From contig JANOPN010000004.1 in the NCBI GenBank assembly GCA_031421855.1, forward strand, positions 1-29,834: a DNA stretch of 29,834 bases. The letters run 5' to 3'. The translations under genes and the position numbers were made by a program. Shown here piece by piece: positions 1 to 7,500 of the stretch (the stretch's first letter is position 1; each line of letters opens with the position of its first letter). This DNA comes from JAAFHN01 sp031421855 (GTDB lineage Bacteria; Pseudomonadota; Gammaproteobacteria; Burkholderiales; Burkholderiaceae_C). The notes below the pieces were generated by a model. It had not been told where the DNA came from, searched no databases, and saw nothing but the letters and a program-made list of their open reading frames with translations.

Positions 1-48
1 CCGATCCCAGCACCGATCCCAGCGCCGATCCCAGCGCCGGTGCCTGCG
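1..48 (+). repeat. 12-bp in-frame tandem repeat coding PIPA units
   Basis: Units of the type CCGATCCCAGCR repeat at 1, 13 and 25, and a diverged fourth unit follows at 37. The period is a multiple of three, so copy-number change would lengthen or shorten the Pro-rich linker without a frameshift. The array may continue upstream of the window. Confidence 0.7.
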
Positions 49-747
49 CCGGTGCCGACCCCCGCACCAGTGGTGGTCGAAATCACCTTGTCTGCGCCGC
101 CAAAGCCAGTGGCTGCGGCACCAACGCCTGCGCCGGCGGCAACGCCAATTCCAACCCCAGCTCCAACGCCCGTACCCGCACCACCTGCACCACCCACGCC
201 GGTAACCACCTCAACACCCGCGCCCATTCAAGTCATTGTCAATGTCCCCGTCGCGCCGGGTGCGGGTTTGCCTGCGGGGCTACCGCCCTCGCTCAGCGTG
301 CCCGCCAGCGGGCGCGGTACCGCGGCAGGGGGCTTGGGTGCGGGAGCCGGTGGCACGGGAGCGGGCACGGGTACTGGAACGGGTAGCGGAACTGGTGTTG
401 GTTTTGGGGTTGGCAATGGGCCTGCTGCCGCGCCAGGTTCAGGATCTGGCGCGGGTGGCACACCGAGCGCAGGCGCATTAACCCCTCGCCCGTTGAACCT
501 GCAACTGCCCAGTTTGCGGGGGCCCTACGCCACACCTGCCAAATCGCGCAGTCTGTCCGACATGGCCAATGAGCAACTGCGCCGTGGGCTGGCCACCACC
601 CAAATTGAGCAAGGCGTGATCGACGCCAAAAAGCCCGATTGCATCGGTACCGCCAAGCAAGACGATGGCAGCATCAAGTCCCCGGGCGGTGGCTTGTTGG
701 CCCTGCCCAAGCTGGTTTTTGATGCGGCGACCGGCAAATGCAAATAG
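1..747 (+). CDS. Pro/Ala- and Gly-rich hypothetical protein, 5' end outside window
   Basis: The frame is open from the first base, so the true start lies upstream and only the C-terminal ~248 residues are visible. The first ~80 residues are a Pro-Ala-Val-Thr low-complexity stretch (PIPAPIPAPIPAPVPAPVPT). A Gly/Ala/Thr-rich, elastin-like segment follows, and then a compact C-terminal part (about the last 90 residues) with normal composition containing SLSDMANEQLRRG, a PDCIG motif and the ending GKCK. Pro-rich spacers of this type often bridge the periplasm, as in TonB-like or membrane-anchored proteins, but no TonB C-terminal domain is visible. The two cysteines (in PDCIG and near the end) could form a disulfide if the tail is periplasmic; this is inference. 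I do not recognise a function. It is followed by a diverged copy of the dispersed intergenic repeat. Confidence 0.7.
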   Translation, partial: PIPAPIPAPIPAPVPAPVPTPAPVVVEITLSAPPKPVAAAPTPAPAATPIPTPAPTPVPAPPAPPTPVTTSTPAPIQVIVNVPVAPGAGLPAGLPPSLSVPASGRGTAAGGLGAGAGGTGAGTGTGTGSGTGVGFGVGNGPAAAPGSGSGAGGTPSAGALTPRPLNLQLPSLRGPYATPAKSRSLSDMANEQLRRGLATTQIEQGVIDAKKPDCIGTAKQDDGSIKSPGGGLLALPKLVFDAATGKCK

Positions 748-773
748 GGGGGCCGTCTCATCACTCATATTTG

Positions 774-828
774 TATAGCAGAAAGCCCAATAAAAACAGA
801 GACCATTGGCATATTTCTCATCAAAGTG
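774..828 (+). repeat. dispersed intergenic repeat, copy 1 (diverged)
   Basis: It matches the family core in the order TATAGCA, CAATAAAA, GAGACCATTGGCATATTT and CATCAAA. It fills the gap between the Pro-rich gene and the next gene, and ends 2 bp before the ATG at 831. Confidence 0.6.
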
Positions 829-830
829 AC

Positions 831-2342
831 ATGACTCAAGCCTCCTTTTCAAACTCCGCACCCGTTGCGGCCGCCATGTGGCGGGGACGACTGACCAAGG
901 TGGTCAAATTCATCGGCTGGGGGCTGCTCGCGTTGTTTGGCGCGGTGATTGGGTTGACTGCCATTGGTCGTGCCACTGATCCACCACTGAGCCCGCAGGT
1001 GCGCGCAGCGCTGCAGTGGCCGCCGCCGGGGCGTGCGACTGAGGGCAACGCTTACCACTGGGCCCTTGGCCTGATGGCCAAGGACGGCGCAGACTTCTCA
1101 GTGGTCGGCGAGCAGCTTGCTGGGCAAATCAGCGATGTTTTTGCAGCCAATCGACACCTGAGCGATGCGCAAAGGCGCAAGCTCTACGATCAGGTCAAGA
1201 TCCCCAATGAGCTGCCAGAGCTGGCCATCAATTCACTCGGCCCGACAGACGCAGACACATTGGTTGCCGATCTATCCAGCCGTCGCCAGACCATCACTGC
1301 TGCGCTCGAACGTCACGCAACAGTGTTTGCCCGATACGAGCAAATACGCGATCACCCCAACTTCGTTGCGCGAGACGTGCCAGATTCGGACTTGATGTCG
1401 TACTCGCAGATTGTCAAACCCGCCAAACTCGACGCGGCCCGATGCGCGCTCTTGGCGCTAGATGGGTTGTGGGACGGCAGCTTGGCGTGTTTTTCTAGAA
1501 TTGACCGATTTGCCAAGCGCATGGTCGCCGACAGTGCGTCGCTGATCGGCGCGATGATTGGCTTGAGCATTTGGCGCGAATCGGTTCTCAGGCCAGTCGA
1601 GCAGCTGCTGCGCAACCCGAGCTTGGGCAAGTCCGCTTTGCGCGTTGATCAAAGCGAGTCTTGGGTGGCGATGCTGTTGGAGCGGCCGACTGGCTGGGGT
1701 GATTTGTCGGCGGCGCTGGCAGCGCAATACCGGACTCAAGCCAACCTCTTGCGCGAAATGAAACAGGGCGCGAGTTGGGCGCACTTCATGGAGCACCCCG
1801 GTCTCAGCGAGTTCGTTGCGGCCTTGCCCGATGCCCTGACTCAACCCAACGCCACAACCAACAGCCAATTTGAAGCGTTCGACGCGATGGCACAAGCAGC
1901 CAAGCTGGCGCCCGCAGCGTGGGCGGCCAATCAAGTGGCGCTGCGCAGCCAAGTTGAGCGTTTTGCCCACCCGCACCCAGTTTGGCATCCGAAGAGTTGG
2001 CTCAACATCGGGGGAGTGCTTGTGAGCGGCGTACTCAACCAAATCGTCGCGGCGGGTTACAGCGGCTACAAAGAGAAGTTGCATGACATCGACGGCTTCG
2101 CCCGTTTGATCGCAGCGCGAACGGCGATGAGACAAACAGGGTCGACCTCAGCGGGCTGTGCGGCTTGGATGGCCCAAAGCGCGCCGCAGTATCGCTCGCC
2201 TTGGGACGACTCACCCATGCGCTGTGTGGCGGTTGCCGAGAACAAAACGGACGTCGCCACACTGGTTTTTGTCGGCCGATCAGTCGACGGCGGCTTCACC
2301 AAAGCCCGAACCAAGGAGTGGTCAATCCCCTTGATGCCTTGA
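831..2342 (+). CDS. membrane-anchored protein of unknown function (503 aa)
   Basis: I do not recognise this protein. A longer frame begins at 738, but its first 31 codons run through the intergenic repeat and overlap the upstream gene, so I prefer the ATG at 831 (MTQASFSNSAP). A single hydrophobic segment at about residues 27-46 (FIGWGLLALFGAVIGLTAIG) follows basic residues, which suggests an N-terminal membrane anchor or uncleaved signal with the rest in the periplasm. The body is mostly helical in character (many A, L, Q, R), with no cysteine cluster, nucleotide-binding loop or catalytic signature that I can identify. Near the C-terminus a CAAWMAQ segment and a second cysteine (MRCVAV) could pair. 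It faces the convergent lectin-like gene. A weakly defined ribosome binding site makes the start uncertain. Confidence 0.65.
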   Translation: MTQASFSNSAPVAAAMWRGRLTKVVKFIGWGLLALFGAVIGLTAIGRATDPPLSPQVRAALQWPPPGRATEGNAYHWALGLMAKDGADFSVVGEQLAGQISDVFAANRHLSDAQRRKLYDQVKIPNELPELAINSLGPTDADTLVADLSSRRQTITAALERHATVFARYEQIRDHPNFVARDVPDSDLMSYSQIVKPAKLDAARCALLALDGLWDGSLACFSRIDRFAKRMVADSASLIGAMIGLSIWRESVLRPVEQLLRNPSLGKSALRVDQSESWVAMLLERPTGWGDLSAALAAQYRTQANLLREMKQGASWAHFMEHPGLSEFVAALPDALTQPNATTNSQFEAFDAMAQAAKLAPAAWAANQVALRSQVERFAHPHPVWHPKSWLNIGGVLVSGVLNQIVAAGYSGYKEKLHDIDGFARLIAARTAMRQTGSTSAGCAAWMAQSAPQYRSPWDDSPMRCVAVAENKTDVATLVFVGRSVDGGFTKARTKEWSIPLMP

Positions 2343-2371
2343 GTTGATGTCTTGATTTGTTGTCAGAATTC

Positions 2372-2434
2372 ATAGCAACAAACTCAATGAATTCGGCGAC
2401 CGAGGCCATATTTCATTCAAAATTGGTCAAAAAC
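2372..2434 (+). repeat. dispersed intergenic repeat, copy 2 (near consensus)
   Basis: The core ATAGCAACAAACTCAATGAA is followed by TTCGGCGACCGAGGCCATATTT and a TCAAAA tail. It lies between two convergent genes. Confidence 0.85.
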
Positions 2435-2463
2435 AAGCCGAATTTATCCCCAAAGTGATCGGC

Positions 2464-3144
2464 CTACCTCTGCATCACCTTGAAGCAATAGAAGAGCCCG
2501 CCGCTGCCCAACTCGCTCAGCTTCTGCGTGCTGCAGCCTCGGCTCATGTGGGCTGAGTTCCACGAGCTTGCCCAGTCTTCGCGAATGGCGCTTGCGCGGT
2601 CATGATGCCCGACCAAAGCCGCGCCGTCATTTGCATCGCTCGTCCAGTTTTTGCAAGTCATGTCGGGGTCAAGTGGCGACGGCGCGGTGCCGTCGATTCG
2701 GGTGCCCGTCAACATGTCGTGCATCCGCCCCGGTGTTGGCTCGCCTGACTCGTTCAAGGCCGTGGTTTTGCTGATGCGATTGGCTGCGCTGTGCAAATCT
2801 GCGACCGACGTTGCGATCAGCGCCCCCTTGGTGTTGTGCCACGGCCCGTTGCCAATGCGATCTTTTGCGTTCACGGTTTGGGTTGATGCGTTCGATTGCA
2901 CGCTCAAATAGGCCCGCCAAGTCGATGCGCCCTTGTCGTCAAGCCCCACTTTTGCCGCCAACGATTGGCAGTGGCGGTCAGCCCCGTCAAGCCCGCCCAG
3001 CTTGCCTCCGTGCCCCAAGCTGACGCTGGTCACAAAAAACGATGCAATGACTGGCTCGTCTGCCGCCTTTGCTGGCAAAACCGATGCGGCAAGTGCGATG
3101 ACAGCCGCCGAAGCGGCGCGATTCGCGTGCATCAGGCTGTTCAT
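2464..3144 (-). CDS. secreted lectin-like protein (C-type-lectin/endostatin-like fold, DUF1554-type)
   Basis: The 226-residue product begins with a signal peptide (MNSLMHANRAASAAVIALAA, cleavage probably after LPAKA). The mature part carries the pattern of proteins annotated as bacterial lectins: SFFVTSVSLGHGGKLGGLDG, then ADRHCQSLA, TWRAYLS, RIGNGPWHN, and near the end paired cysteines in CKNWTS, RGCSTQ and FYCFKV. The paired Cys and Trp positions fit a disulfide-stabilised C-type-lectin-like or endostatin-like fold in the periplasm or outside the cell. Its ligand is unknown. The start is only 4 bp downstream of the pyruvate kinase stop on the same strand, so it is probably co-transcribed with pyk; a second Met at codon 5 is an alternative start. 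The functional link to glycolysis is not obvious and may only reflect shared transcription. Confidence 0.75.
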   Translation of the reverse strand: MNSLMHANRAASAAVIALAASVLPAKAADEPVIASFFVTSVSLGHGGKLGGLDGADRHCQSLAAKVGLDDKGASTWRAYLSVQSNASTQTVNAKDRIGNGPWHNTKGALIATSVADLHSAANRISKTTALNESGEPTPGRMHDMLTGTRIDGTAPSPLDPDMTCKNWTSDANDGAALVGHHDRASAIREDWASSWNSAHMSRGCSTQKLSELGSGGLFYCFKVMQR

Positions 3145-3148
3145 GAAA

Positions 3149-4582
3149 TCAGCTCACCTGAACAATTTTGAGCATGTTGGTGCCACCCGGCGCGCCCATG
3201 GGTTCGCCGCAGGTGATGGCGTACATGTCGCCTGATTTGATGATGCCCCGGCGTTTGAGGTGTTCCTCGGCCTGGGTTAGCGCTTGGTCGCGGTCAGCTT
3301 TGATGTCCACCAAAAGCGGGCGAACGCCTCGGTACAGGGCCAGTTTGCGCTGCGTGGCCAGTTTGGGCGTGAGGGCGTAGATGGGGATGCGGATGCGGTG
3401 GCGGCTCATCCAAAGCGCGGTCGAGCCGCTCTCGGTCAGTGCGACGATTGCTTTGCAATTGAGGTGGTGCGCGGTGAAGAGTGCGCCCATGGCAATGGTG
3501 TGGTCGATGCGGGTGAAATCCTTGGCTCCAAAGTCGGCATCAAGCTCCAAGTGCTCAGCGTCTTCTGCGGCTTCGCAAATGCGCCCCATTTCCTGCACCG
3601 TCTCAAGCGGGTATTTGCCCGCTGCGGTCTCGGCCGACAGCATGACGGCGTCGGTGCCGTCCAGCACCGCATTGGCCACATCACTCACCTCGGCGCGTGT
3701 TGGCACGGGGTTGGTGATCATGCTCTCCATCATTTGCGTGGCCGTGATGACGGTTTTGTCGTTGGCGCGCGCGAGCTTGATCATGCGTTTTTGCAGCGCC
3801 GGAACAGCCGCGTTGCCGACTTCAACGGCCAAATCGCCCCGCGCGACCATGATGCCGTCGCTGGCGCGGATGATCGATTCCAGCACGGGGATCGCCTCAG
3901 CACGCTCGATCTTGGCAATCAAGGCCGGGCGGTGCTTGAACTCAGCTGCAGCCACGTTGCAAAGCTGGCGGGCCATTTCCATGTCGGTGGCGTTTTTGGC
4001 AAAGCTCACGGCCACGTAGTCTGCTTGGAACGACATGGCGGTCTTGATGTCGTCCATGTCTTTGGCGGTCAGCGCGGGTGCGGTCAGCCCACCGCCTTGC
4101 TTGTTGATGCCTTTGTTGTTGCTCAGTTCGCCGCCGATTTTGACTGTGGTGTGCACCGCCTCGCCGACCACCGCGTCAATCACCAAGACGATCAAGCCGT
4201 CGTTCAGCAGCAAGGTGTCGCCAGCTTTGACGTCGCGCGGCAGCTCTTTGTAGTCAAGCCCCACGCCGTGGATGTCGCCCAACTCCGTGCGCTCGCCGTC
4301 GAGTACGAATTTCTCGCCCTGCACGAGCATGACCTTGCCCTCAGCAAACTTACCCACGCGAATTTTTGGCCCTTGCAAGTCAGCCATGATCGCGACCTCG
4401 CGCCCCGCCCGAATCGAGGCAGCTCGCACCATTTGAGCGCGGTCGATGTGGTCTTGTGCCTTGCCGTGGCTGAAATTGAGGCGCACCACATTCACGCCCG
4501 AGCGGATCATTTGCTCCAACAACGCGGGGTCGCTTGACGCAGGCCCGAGGGTGGCAACAATTTTGGTGGCGTGGCGTGGCAT
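3149..4582 (-). CDS. pyk: pyruvate kinase
   Basis: The 477-residue product is a full-length pyruvate kinase, which converts phosphoenolpyruvate and ADP to pyruvate and ATP in the cytoplasm at the end of glycolysis. It opens with the family N-terminus TKIVATLGPASSDP, followed by GVNVVRLNFSHG. The barrel includes MADLQGPKIRVG, the active-site segment ALIAKIERAEAI with its catalytic Lys, DGIMVARGDLAVEVG, ITATQMMESMI, and DGTDAVMLSAETAAGKYP. The C-terminal domain has ALTESGSTALWMSRHR. Length is normal for the family. The start ATG at 4582 is preceded by a GAGAG ribosome binding site. A HexR-like palindrome and a GATAAT -10 box lie just upstream. It is the first gene of a probable two-gene unit with the lectin-like gene. 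Confidence 0.97.
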   Translation of the reverse strand: MPRHATKIVATLGPASSDPALLEQMIRSGVNVVRLNFSHGKAQDHIDRAQMVRAASIRAGREVAIMADLQGPKIRVGKFAEGKVMLVQGEKFVLDGERTELGDIHGVGLDYKELPRDVKAGDTLLLNDGLIVLVIDAVVGEAVHTTVKIGGELSNNKGINKQGGGLTAPALTAKDMDDIKTAMSFQADYVAVSFAKNATDMEMARQLCNVAAAEFKHRPALIAKIERAEAIPVLESIIRASDGIMVARGDLAVEVGNAAVPALQKRMIKLARANDKTVITATQMMESMITNPVPTRAEVSDVANAVLDGTDAVMLSAETAAGKYPLETVQEMGRICEAAEDAEHLELDADFGAKDFTRIDHTIAMGALFTAHHLNCKAIVALTESGSTALWMSRHRIRIPIYALTPKLATQRKLALYRGVRPLLVDIKADRDQALTQAEEHLKRRGIIKSGDMYAITCGEPMGAPGGTNMLKIVQVS

Positions 4583-4610
4583 GGGTAACTCTCAAAGGTG
4601 CTGGTGCGTC

Positions 4611-4632
4611 ATTATCGTGTAACTTGGTTACA
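4611..4632 (-). promoter_or_regulatory. pyk promoter with HexR-type operator
   Basis: On the minus strand TGTAACCAAGTTACA (4618-4632) is a perfect 6-3-6 inverted repeat. It closely resembles the known HexR site (TGTAAT-N3-ATTACA), which controls pyk, zwf and edd in many proteobacteria. A -10-like GATAAT (4611-4616) sits directly downstream of it, about 28 bp before the pyk ATG. The operator would overlap the promoter spacer, consistent with repression. The -35 box is weak. Confidence 0.65.
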
Positions 4633-4680
4633 AACGCATGGGAGTTTCACCGACTCAAGCGAATGTCTTAGATATCATTT

Positions 4681-4740
4681 ATGTAGCATCTGATCCAATA
4701 AATACGGAGACCAGAGGCGTAAATCGCGTCGAAACCACCC
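4681..4740 (+). repeat. dispersed intergenic repeat, copy 3 (diverged)
   Basis: Recognisable by GTAGCATC, CCAATAAATACGGAGACCAG and AGGCGTAAAT. It lies between the divergent pyk and Fur-family genes. Apart from this element and the pyk promoter, nothing else is evident in 4583-4836. Confidence 0.7.
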
Positions 4741-4836
4741 GGCAGATAGGGCTGCGAAGCGCTGATTGGCCTAAATTGCGCGTTGGCGATTGAGATGCGC
4801 GGCGCGGTGGCTCGCTGAGGGAGTAGGCTCTGCACC

Positions 4837-5229
4837 ATGGAACGTACCACTCGCCAGCGCGCCGCCATTCGCCAAGCCATTGCCCAGGCAGCGCGCCCGC
4901 TGCTGCCCCAAGAGGTGTTGTTTGCCGCGCAATCAGATGTGGCTGGGTTGGGGCTTGCAACGGTTTATCGCACCCTCAAGGCGTTAGTTGATGACGCGCA
5001 GCTTCAGGTGGTTGAGTTGCCCGGAGAAAACCCGCGCTACGAGCTGGCTGGCCATGGTCATCACGACCACCACCATCACTTTCAATGCCAGCTGTGTGCG
5101 CGGGTGTTTGATGTGCACGCGTGTCCGGGGGATCTGCGTCACCTCGCGCCTGCTGGGTTCCAAGTGCTTGACCACGACATCACCTTGTATGGACATTGCA
5201 GCGACTGCCTGCTCGCCGCGCCCGCTTAG
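4837..5229 (+). CDS. Fur-family metal-responsive repressor, Zur-like
   Basis: The 130-residue product is a Fur-superfamily regulator that binds DNA as a metal-loaded dimer. The N-terminal winged helix includes RQRAAIRQAI and the recognition-helix signature GLATVYRTLKAL (about 38-50). The dimerisation domain has a His-rich metal site (HGHHDHHHHF, 73-82) and two CxxC pairs, C84-x2-C87 and C121-x2-C124, as in structural zinc sites. The very dense histidine run and short length suggest a zinc sensor (Zur) rather than an iron Fur, but this is inference. It is convergent with a TonB receptor/DUF4198 operon that has a Fur/Zur-like palindrome at its promoter, so that operon is the natural target. I see no strong palindrome at its own start. 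Confidence 0.88.
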   Translation: MERTTRQRAAIRQAIAQAARPLLPQEVLFAAQSDVAGLGLATVYRTLKALVDDAQLQVVELPGENPRYELAGHGHHDHHHHFQCQLCARVFDVHACPGDLRHLAPAGFQVLDHDITLYGHCSDCLLAAPA

Positions 5230-5256
5230 TTGCGCCGTGTGTGTCAACGCGATCAG

Positions 5257-5336
5257 GCGACCACGCGACCATGCGACCACGCGACCACGCGACCACGCGA
5301 CCACGCGACCACGCGACCACGCGACCATGCGACCAT
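5257..5336 (+). repeat. ten tandem copies of an 8-bp unit
   Basis: The unit GCGACCAC repeats ten times without interruption. Units 2, 9 and 10 read GCGACCAT, and a broken eleventh unit (GCGAACGC) follows. The array lies between the convergent Fur-family and TonB-receptor genes, ending 15 bp before the receptor stop codon. It is non-coding in the assigned genes and is not a CRISPR array because it has no spacers. Confidence 0.95.
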
Positions 5337-5351
5337 GCGAACGCAATGCCG

Positions 5352-7496
5352 TCAAAATTTAGCCTGCACGCCCAGGGTAAGGGTTCTTGGCGTGCCCGGC
5401 ATGACCCAGGTTCGCTGAAACGAGTTGGCGTAATAGGTGACATCTGAGGCGTTGTCGAGGTCCGCTGTCATGCGCCAAACACGGCTTAGCGTGAGGTGGC
5501 CGCTCAATTTAGCCAAGGTGTAGGCAGGCAGGTCAAATGCCGTCGCCCCCAGCTTCGCCTGGGCCTGCGTGTACGACTCGCCCAAGCGTGCACTGGAGTG
5601 GGTCATGCCGCCGCCCGCGCTGTAGGGCATGCCGGCAACGGTGCCCGAGTGCATCAAGAGAACGCTGGCATTGGTGCGCGGAATGTTGAGCAACCGAAAA
5701 CCCTGCGCCAAGGTGTTGTCGCGTTCGACTGACGCATTCACCACCGAGAGGCTCGCGTTGACGCGCCATTGGCTCGATAGTTGACCCGACAAGTCGATGT
5801 CGATTCCACGGCTCACCACCTCTCCCGCAGCGATTGAGAAGCCCGCGTTCACCGGGTCGGCGGTCAATACGTTGCGTTTGATGATTCGGTAGGCCGCCGC
5901 GGTTGCGCCCATGGTTTTGGCCGTGTTTTCCCACTTCAGGCCCCATTCCGCAGCGTTGCCGCGCTCAGGTTCAAAACTCTTGGCCGCCACATCGACGCCG
6001 CCATTGGGTCTGAACGAGCGGCCCACATTGAAAAATGCGCTCCATTGCGGCGTGGCCAAGTACGAGATGCCCACGCGAGGCGTCGTGGCGTTTGGCGTTT
6101 GCTGCGCCACGCCGCCCGTGCGTCGGTTGAGCAGCGTTTGCGAGTACCGATCCGTTCGCAGCCCGATCAGCACACGCCAGTCGGTGTGCGGTGTGAGCAC
6201 GGCTTGCGCAAAAGCGGCTGTGCCGCGTTGTTGTTCCAGCGAGTCGGTGTTGGGTGCAGGTATGGGCTGCGCCTGACCATAAACCGGGGCAAAAACGTCA
6301 ATTGCATAAGGCGCGGTCGCGCTGGGGTTGATTCGGCGCATCACCTGCGAGATTTCGAAACGGTGGCCCGAAACCCCCAACAACACCTCGGTAGACATGC
6401 CACCGATGGCGAGTAAACCTCTCGCTTCGGTTTGCCAGCTCAAGTCGTCGGAGCTGTAGTCGCGAAACCGGCGCTGCCTGCGCAGGGTGCGTTCGTCCGC
6501 TTGCAAAGTGGCATTGGGCTCGGTAGAAAATCCATCCAGCGTTCCGGTCTTGCTGGCCAGTTGCGCGGTGAGTGTCCATGCCTGTGACAGCGCATGCGAC
6601 GCGCCCAAGTGGTGCGTTTGATTGCGCACCTTCATCGACCCATCCGCGGGCTCGCCCGTGAAGCGCTCTCGGGGCACGTCGCCCAGCTTGCCATTGACCG
6701 CAACGATGCCTCGATCCAGCGGGGTTTGGTGCAGCATCCATTCGCCGTTGTAGGTCAGTCGGGTGCCGGGTGTGGCCTGCCAAGTCAGTGCGGGAGCAAC
6801 AAATTCGCGGCGGCTTTTCAAGGTGTCCCTGAAGCTGCCTTTGTCTTCGAGTGCCACGTTCAATCGATAAGCCCACTGCTGCGACAGTGGGCCGGTGGAA
6901 TCCAACGAGATTCGGTTGGACTGAAAGCTCCCGACGTAGGCCTCAATTGAGTTGGCGGCGGTGAATCTCGGCTTCTTGGTCACCAAATTGATCGTGCCGC
7001 CCGGCTCGCTCAGCCCGTAAAGCGCCGCCACCGGGCCTTTGATGAATTCGACTCGCTCAATATTGGCCAGGTCGCGGGGTGCGTTGAACCCTCGGTTTGA
7101 CGCAAAGCCATCGCGCAAGAGCGCCATTCCGTTGTTGACATCACCCGCAAAGCCGCGAATGGCGATGTTGTCCCACAGACCACCAAAATGGTTTTGCCGC
7201 GATACCCCGCCCGCGTAGTCCAGCACATCATCGAGTCGAACAGCGCCCAAATCGTCCAGCGTTTGACGCGACATCACGCGCACGGCTTGCGGCAACTCGC
7301 GCAGCGAAAGCGTGGTCTTCGTGCCTTCGGTGTCGCTGGCGTGGTAGCTGCCGACGGCCCCGCGACCAACGACCTCGATCCGTTCGTTGGTCTGCACGAC
7401 GGGCGCAACAGATGTCGCTGCTGGGGTGGTCGTTTGGGCGTTAGCGGTGCAGCATGCGGTTGCGGCAAGCGCGCACGCAGAAAGATGTTGACGCAT
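5352..7496 (-). CDS. TonB-dependent outer-membrane receptor (siderophore/metallophore type)
   Basis: The product is 714 residues from the ATG at 7496. This start has a GGAG ribosome binding site and gives a clean signal peptide (MRQHLSACALAATACCTANA); a longer frame to 7601 would run back into the upstream gene. A TonB-box region is followed by the plug domain (SLRELPQAVRVMSRQTLDDL, then VLDYAGGVSRQNHFGG, NIAIRGFAGD, IERVEFIKGPVAALYGLSEP and GGTINLVTKKP). A 22-strand-type barrel then ends in aromatic phenylalanine (GVQAKF), the usual outer-membrane assembly signal. The plug resembles the ferric-siderophore receptor group, but the substrate is not readable. The gene starts 4 bp after the DUF4198 stop, so the two are translationally close and almost certainly co-transcribed. 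The neighbouring Zur-like repressor and DUF4198 partner favour zinc, nickel or cobalt chelates over iron (inference). Confidence 0.93.
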   Translation of the reverse strand: MRQHLSACALAATACCTANAQTTTPAATSVAPVVQTNERIEVVGRGAVGSYHASDTEGTKTTLSLRELPQAVRVMSRQTLDDLGAVRLDDVLDYAGGVSRQNHFGGLWDNIAIRGFAGDVNNGMALLRDGFASNRGFNAPRDLANIERVEFIKGPVAALYGLSEPGGTINLVTKKPRFTAANSIEAYVGSFQSNRISLDSTGPLSQQWAYRLNVALEDKGSFRDTLKSRREFVAPALTWQATPGTRLTYNGEWMLHQTPLDRGIVAVNGKLGDVPRERFTGEPADGSMKVRNQTHHLGASHALSQAWTLTAQLASKTGTLDGFSTEPNATLQADERTLRRQRRFRDYSSDDLSWQTEARGLLAIGGMSTEVLLGVSGHRFEISQVMRRINPSATAPYAIDVFAPVYGQAQPIPAPNTDSLEQQRGTAAFAQAVLTPHTDWRVLIGLRTDRYSQTLLNRRTGGVAQQTPNATTPRVGISYLATPQWSAFFNVGRSFRPNGGVDVAAKSFEPERGNAAEWGLKWENTAKTMGATAAAYRIIKRNVLTADPVNAGFSIAAGEVVSRGIDIDLSGQLSSQWRVNASLSVVNASVERDNTLAQGFRLLNIPRTNASVLLMHSGTVAGMPYSAGGGMTHSSARLGESYTQAQAKLGATAFDLPAYTLAKLSGHLTLSRVWRMTADLDNASDVTYYANSFQRTWVMPGTPRTLTLGVQAKF

Positions 7497-7500
7497 GGTT

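Noticed and set aside
1458..2135. A 225-codon minus-strand frame within the unknown 503-residue gene
   Set aside because: Its composition is Arg/His/Gln-rich and typical of shadow frames, with no start signal; the plus-strand frame has a membrane anchor and more natural composition.
3284..4537. A 417-codon frame on the plus strand opposite pyk
   Set aside because: It is an antisense shadow of a clear pyruvate kinase gene; its translation is His/Val/Gly-rich with no family motif.
5257..5336. Possible CRISPR array
   Set aside because: Units are contiguous 8-mers without spacers, and no cas genes are present.
5180..5443. Frames on both strands translating the 8-bp repeat into Arg/Asp/His or Trp/Ser/Arg/Gly repeats
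   Set aside because: An 8-bp period read in three-base codons gives an artificial peptide repeat; no start signal or family supports coding.
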